From: JBEKZQ01 sp049509675
GTDB taxonomy: Bacteria > Planctomycetota > Planctomycetia > Pirellulales > Thermoguttaceae
Length of the DNA: 8,733 bases
Assembly (NCBI GenBank): GCA_049509675.1
Contig: JBEKZQ010000269.1
Coordinates: forward strand, 1 to 8,733
Reading direction: 5' to 3'
Position 1 is the first letter of the stretch, and every line of letters starts with the position of its first letter. The translations under genes and the position numbers were made by a program. Positions 5,545 through 8,733 of the stretch are shown here, piece by piece. Under the pieces are notes generated by a model that did not search any database, was not told the DNA's origin, and saw nothing but the letters and a program-made list of their open reading frames with translations.

Positions 5545-6753
5545 ATGGATCCGACCCCTTTGCCCGCTTTGAACCAAGTTGTCTTGAAGCCGCGTAAGGC
5601 CAAGCCGTTCTATGGCCGCCATCCGTGGGTCCTCGATTCGGCCATCGGGCGGATCGAGGGCAGCCCCGCCGACGGCGACGTGGTCGACCTGGTTTCCGAC
5701 CGCGGCGAGTTCATCGCCCGCGGGATCTTCAACAGTCGCAGCCGCATTCACGTTCGCCTTTACACCTGGGACGCCGCGCAGAGCTTGGACGAAGCGTTCT
5801 GGCGGGGCGTGTTGGAAAAGGCGCTAAAACTCCGCCAACGGCTGGGCTACGGTGACCCGGAAGGGGCTGCTCGGCTGGTGTTCAGCGAGGGCGACGGGCT
5901 CAGCGGCTTGATCGTGGACCGCTACGCCGGCTACCTCGCCGTCCAGGTGACGGCCTTGGCGATGGCCGTCCGCTTGCCACAGATTGCCGCCTTATTGGTG
6001 GATCTCGTGCGGCCGCAAGGAATCATGCTGCGGACCGAGCCGGACATCGTCCGGGCCGAGGGACTGGATCTCCGCGATGGCCCCTGCTGGGGGCAAATGC
6101 CCGAGGGCCCCCTGCCCGTCCGCGATCAAGGCTTGTGGTACGCGGTCGACCTGGCCGAAGGTCAGAAGACGGGTCTGTACCTGGACCAGCGGGAGAACCG
6201 TAAGGCGGCGGCCCGCTACGTGGCGGGGCAGCGCGTGCTGGACATGTTCTGTTACACGGGCGGTTTTGGCCTGGCGGCGGCCGCCTTGGGCCGGGCCCGC
6301 GAAGTACTGGGGTTCGATTCCAGCCAAAAGGCCCTGGCCGTGGCCGGCGCCAATGCCCAACGGAACGGGCTGAGCAACGTGCATTTCGCCCAGGGCGAGG
6401 CATTCGACACGCTCCAGTCGCTCGCCGCGGCCGGCGAGCGGTTCGGGGCCGTAATCCTCGATCCGCCCAAGTTCGCCCGCAAGCGGAGCGCCGTCGACGA
6501 TGCCCTCCGCGCCTACCAGCGTCTGAACCGGCTGGCCCTGGGGCTGTTGGAGCCGGGCGGGATCCTCGTCACGTGCAGTTGCTCCGGACACGTGTCGCGC
6601 GACGATTTCCTGATGATGCTCGCCGGCGTGGCTCAGCAAAGCGGCCGCGACGTGCAGGTCCTCGAACAGCGCGGGGCGGCGCCCGACCACCCCGTCGCCG
6701 TCACCTGCCTGGAAACGGAATATCTGAAATGCCTTATATGTCGAGTGAGCTGA
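5545..6753 (+). CDS. rlmI: Class I SAM-dependent rRNA methyltransferase, RlmI family (23S rRNA m5C)
   Basis: RlmI methylates a cytosine of 23S rRNA (C1962 in E. coli) at carbon 5 using S-adenosylmethionine. The 402 residues match the roughly 396 of E. coli RlmI. An N-terminal PUA-like domain (about 10-75, with FYGRHPWVLDSAI) and a central domain (about 80-200) lead into the catalytic Rossmann domain. Its features are QKTGLYLDQRENR (208-220), SAM motif I VLDMFCYTGGFGL (231-243), motif IV DPPKF (306-310), and CSCSGH (344-349) holding the cysteines expected for cytosine-C5 chemistry. The DHPV and ETEYLK motifs close the protein. The first ATG after the divergent promoter is at 5545; there is no good Shine-Dalgarno. 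mntP starts one base after the stop, so both are probably co-transcribed. The exact target cytosine is inferred from the family. A related subfamily methyltransferase is the main alternative. Confidence 0.88.
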   Translation: MDPTPLPALNQVVLKPRKAKPFYGRHPWVLDSAIGRIEGSPADGDVVDLVSDRGEFIARGIFNSRSRIHVRLYTWDAAQSLDEAFWRGVLEKALKLRQRLGYGDPEGAARLVFSEGDGLSGLIVDRYAGYLAVQVTALAMAVRLPQIAALLVDLVRPQGIMLRTEPDIVRAEGLDLRDGPCWGQMPEGPLPVRDQGLWYAVDLAEGQKTGLYLDQRENRKAAARYVAGQRVLDMFCYTGGFGLAAAALGRAREVLGFDSSQKALAVAGANAQRNGLSNVHFAQGEAFDTLQSLAAAGERFGAVILDPPKFARKRSAVDDALRAYQRLNRLALGLLEPGGILVTCSCSGHVSRDDFLMMLAGVAQQSGRDVQVLEQRGAAPDHPVAVTCLETEYLKCLICRVS

Positions 6754-6754
6754 A

Positions 6755-7315
6755 TTGAACTGGTGGACACTCGGGGGAATAGCAATCGGCCTGGCCATGG
6801 ACGCCTTCGCAGTGGCGATCGCGGCGGGCCTGGTCGTCGCGCCGGTCACGCCGCGGCATGTCTTTCGACTGGCCTTCCACTTCGGCCTGTTCCAGTTCCT
6901 GATGCCGCTGGCCGGCTGGTGCGCCGGCCGAAGCGCGGCCCGCTTTCTGGCCGGATACGGCCCCATCGCGGCCTGCGCCCTGCTGGTCTTGGTGGGTGGA
7001 AAAATGCTCTGGGACGCCCGCAGCGCCGATCGCCCCGAAACCCGCCGCGATCCCACGCGCGGCATCTCCCTGGTGACCCTTTCCCTTGCCACGAGCATCG
7101 ATGCCCTGGCCGCGGGGATGAGCATGGCCTTGGCCGCCGCCAGCGGCCGGGGCTCGATCTGGATCCTGTGCGCCGCGACGGGCTTGACGGCCGCCGGGAT
7201 GACCGCGCTGGGGCTCGATTTCGGCGCCCGCCTGGGTCCGCGCTGGAAGCATGGGGCCGAACTGATCGGCGGCGTGCTGTTGCTCTTGATCGGCGCCAGT
7301 ATGCTCTTGATGTAA
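6755..7315 (+). CDS. mntP: Putative manganese efflux pump MntP
   Basis: MntP (formerly YebN) exports Mn2+ across the cytoplasmic membrane and protects against manganese excess. The 186 residues and about six hydrophobic segments fit the family (about 188). The two hallmark membrane motifs are present: GLAMDAFAVAIAAG with D16 and ATSIDALAAGMSMAL with D116, in the usual internal-repeat arrangement. The start is TTG 6755: an in-frame stop at 6746-6748 excludes anything earlier, and the next ATG (residue 15) would cut into the first helix. Only one base separates it from the rlmI stop, which implies translational coupling. The preceding GAGTGAG is at best a weak ribosome site. No Mn-sensing yybP-ykoY type riboswitch is seen ahead of it, unlike in E. 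coli, so any metal control would have to act through the upstream promoter. Confidence 0.9.
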   Translation: MNWWTLGGIAIGLAMDAFAVAIAAGLVVAPVTPRHVFRLAFHFGLFQFLMPLAGWCAGRSAARFLAGYGPIAACALLVLVGGKMLWDARSADRPETRRDPTRGISLVTLSLATSIDALAAGMSMALAAASGRGSIWILCAATGLTAAGMTALGLDFGARLGPRWKHGAELIGGVLLLLIGASMLLM

Positions 7316-7383
7316 TCTAGCCTGGATTATTCATGTAATGGGAGGGTCGAGCAAACCGTTGTACTGCAAAGTTGCGATGCGAG

Positions 7384-7450
7384 ACACTGGCCCGAAGCGC
7401 CAGCGAGGGAGAATCGCCGCAAGTCCCTCGCTTGCGCTTCGGGCTAGTGT
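7384..7450. repeat. Long hairpin-forming inverted repeat downstream of mntP (dispersed repeat type)
   Basis: Two 27-base arms (7384-7410 and 7424-7450) are complementary at 25 positions, with one G-U and one mismatch, around a 13-base loop. The core reads CCCGAAGCGCCAGCGAGGGA in one arm and TCCCTCGCTTGCGCTTCGGG in the other. I recognise this GCGCAAGCGAGGG / CCCTCGCTTGCGC style as a dispersed repeat seen often between genes in planctomycete genomes. It can serve as a transcription terminator for rlmI-mntP or stabilise the mRNA 3' end, although no U-tract follows. All frames across it give only low-complexity translation, so I call no gene here. Confidence 0.8.
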
Positions 7451-7518
7451 GTGGAATGGACGTGTCCCGGAAAACTTCGCACACTTCGCAGTTCTCCAGG
7501 TTCGCTTTCGCCGGCGGC

Positions 7519-7547
7519 TTGTCAAGCGGGGCAAGCGGTTCGATAAT
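7519..7547 (+). promoter_or_regulatory. Strong sigma70-type promoter candidate for cca
   Basis: TTGTCA (7519-7524) and GATAAT (7542-7547) are separated by exactly 17 bases and each match consensus at five of six positions, the best promoter in the window. Transcription would begin about 7553-7556, immediately before ATG 7558. The -10 box overlaps an upstream in-frame ATG (7546), which therefore would not be in the transcript. The spacer contains two CAAGCGG copies nine bases apart. Confidence 0.5.
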
Positions 7548-7557
7548 GAATGGCCGC

Positions 7558-8733
7558 ATGGTGTCGCCCCAGGAACAACGCCGTTTCGCCTTGGAGGTCG
7601 TCGGCCGGCTGCGGCAGGCGGGGTTCGAGGCCTATTGGGCCGGCGGCTGCGTCCGCGACGAACTGCTGGGCCGCGTGCCCAAGGACTACGACGTGGCCAC
7701 CAGCGCCACGCCGCCGGAGATCCGCGATCTGTTCGGCCACCGGCGCACCTTGGCCCTGGGGGCGGCGTTCGGGGTCATTACGGTCAAGGGGCCGCGGAAG
7801 GCGGGCATGGTCGAGGTGGCCACCTTCCGCCGCGACGCCGCCTATAGCGACGGCCGGCATCCGGACCACGTTACCTTCAGTTCCGCCCGGGAGGATGCCG
7901 CCCGCCGCGACTTCACCATCAACGGCCTGTTCTTCGATCCGCTCCGGCAGCAAGTGATCGATTTCGTGGGCGGCCGGGAGGACTTGGCGCGGCGGGTGAT
8001 CCGTGCCATTGGGCAGCCGGCCCGGCGTATGGCGGAGGACAAGCTGCGCCTGCTGCGTGCGGTCCGTTTTGCCGCCGCCTTCGATTTCGCCCTGGACGAG
8101 GACACGGCGGCCACCATCCGCGCCATGGCCGCCCAGATCGCGGTGGTCAGTCCCGAGCGAATCGCCATGGAAATGCGCCGCATGTTAATGGAACGCGGGC
8201 GGGCCAGGGCGGTCGGCTTGTTGTTGGAGACGGGCCTGGCAGCGGCCCTGCTGCCCGAGATCGTACACACCGATCCGAACGCCCAGCAGCGGCTCGATCG
8301 GGCCCTGGCCGTGCTCGATCGGCTCGATGAGCCCGGCTTTCCGCTGGCCTTGGCCGCACTGTTGGATTCGATGGTCGAATCATCGGCGGCCCGGGCGATC
8401 TGCCTTCGATGGCGGCTCTCGAACAAGGAGACGGACCGGGTGGCGTGGCTGATCGCGCACCGTTCTGCGCTGGCCGGCGCCCCGGCGATGCGGCACTCGC
8501 AACTTCAGCCGCTACTGCTGGCCGAGGGGATCGAGGACCTGTTGGTCTTGCACGAGCTCAGCGGGCCGCCGGGGCCGGAGGACGCGGCCTTCTGCCGCGC
8601 GCTGCTGGCCGGGCCGCGCGACCGGCTGGACCCGCCGCCGCTGCTGAGCGGCGACGACTTGCTCGCCGCCGGCCTCCCCTCGGGTCCGCGTTACAAGACC
8701 GCGTTGCGGCGCATTCGCGCCGCGCAACTCGAC
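7558..8733 (+). CDS. cca: CCA tRNA nucleotidyltransferase, class II (partial, runs off the right edge)
   Basis: This enzyme adds or repairs the 3'-terminal CCA of tRNAs without a nucleic-acid template, using CTP and ATP. The window holds 392 codons with no stop. Class II polymerase-beta-type motifs appear in order: GGCVRD (29-34), KDYDVATSATP with metal-binding D43 and D45, RRDFTINGL (116-124), EDKLRLLRAVRF (160-171) for nucleotide recognition, and ERIAMEMRRM (200-209). The last segment, LLSGDDLLAAGLPSGPRYKTALRRI, resembles the C-terminal segment of this family, so little is probably missing. ATG 7558 is chosen because the promoter's -10 box covers the only upstream ATG (7546, which would add MNGR). 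GTG 7561 is also possible. No Shine-Dalgarno is seen. A CC-adding, A-adding or poly(A) polymerase relative cannot be fully excluded, but the motif wording fits CCA enzymes best. Confidence 0.9.
   Translation, partial: MVSPQEQRRFALEVVGRLRQAGFEAYWAGGCVRDELLGRVPKDYDVATSATPPEIRDLFGHRRTLALGAAFGVITVKGPRKAGMVEVATFRRDAAYSDGRHPDHVTFSSAREDAARRDFTINGLFFDPLRQQVIDFVGGREDLARRVIRAIGQPARRMAEDKLRLLRAVRFAAAFDFALDEDTAATIRAMAAQIAVVSPERIAMEMRRMLMERGRARAVGLLLETGLAAALLPEIVHTDPNAQQRLDRALAVLDRLDEPGFPLALAALLDSMVESSAARAICLRWRLSNKETDRVAWLIAHRSALAGAPAMRHSQLQPLLLAEGIEDLLVLHELSGPPGPEDAAFCRALLAGPRDRLDPPPLLSGDDLLAAGLPSGPRYKTALRRIRAAQLD

Noticed and set aside
5386..5751. N-terminal extension of the phosphohexomutase up to an ATG at 5751
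   Set aside because: The extension overlaps the start of rlmI in antisense and has no counterpart in the family. The GTG at 5385 has a good ribosome site and yields the expected N-terminus.
6700..6757. Mn2+ riboswitch (yybP-ykoY type) ahead of mntP
   Set aside because: There is no intergenic leader: mntP starts one base after the rlmI stop, leaving no room for an aptamer.
5992..7125. Minus-strand open frame of 377 codons across rlmI and mntP
   Set aside because: It crosses two confidently identified plus-strand genes and has no coherent domain content.
7317..7559. Small minus-strand protein (80 codons) between mntP and cca
   Set aside because: It is largely translation of the hairpin repeat (SPKRKRG-type residues), a known kind of spurious product, with no independent coding signal.
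1..8733. Phage, transposon, defence or biosynthetic gene cluster
   Set aside because: All six genes are identifiable housekeeping functions; no transposase, integrase, nuclease or toxin-like frame was found on either strand.

Overview
The window looks like core chromosomal DNA from a high-G+C bacterium, most probably a planctomycete of the Pirellulales type. This rests on three things: a SecD-SecF fusion with an unusually long periplasmic linker next to yajC; weak or missing Shine-Dalgarno sites at several genes; and, between and inside genes, short dispersed repeat families whose style I associate with planctomycete genomes. The taxonomic call is an inference, since no rRNA or other marker is present.

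Layout: (1) 1-203 is a leader with a good promoter candidate for yajC, and a possible gene starting leftwards just outside the window. (2) 204-3901 is a protein-export unit, yajC followed by secDF, which together encode the proton-driven SecDF-YajC accessory complex of the Sec translocon. (3) 3902-3993 is a convergent gap filled almost entirely by a 17-bp repeat, present as two tandem copies and one inverted copy. (4) 3994-5385 (minus) is a phosphohexomutase of the phosphomannomutase/phosphoglucomutase type. (5) 5386-5544 is a divergent promoter region. (6) 5545-7315 (plus) is a tightly coupled pair, an RlmI-type 23S rRNA cytosine methyltransferase and an MntP-type manganese exporter. (7) 7316-7557 is a gap holding a long hairpin-forming repeat, then a strong promoter that overlaps the start of (8) a CCA-adding tRNA nucleotidyltransferase (plus), which runs off the right edge probably close to its C-terminus.

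Functionally this is housekeeping: secretion, sugar-phosphate metabolism for surface polysaccharides, rRNA modification, metal homeostasis and tRNA 3'-end maturation. I found no defence system, prophage, transposase, CRISPR array, tRNA or rRNA gene, and no convincing new multi-gene system. The points most worth a second look are the repeat elements. One is an AT-rich 15-bp tandem repeat translated in frame within the SecF periplasmic domain. Two others are inverted repeats that occupy the gene ends. Also notable are altered substrate-loop residues in the phosphohexomutase and a nearly leaderless arrangement at cca.
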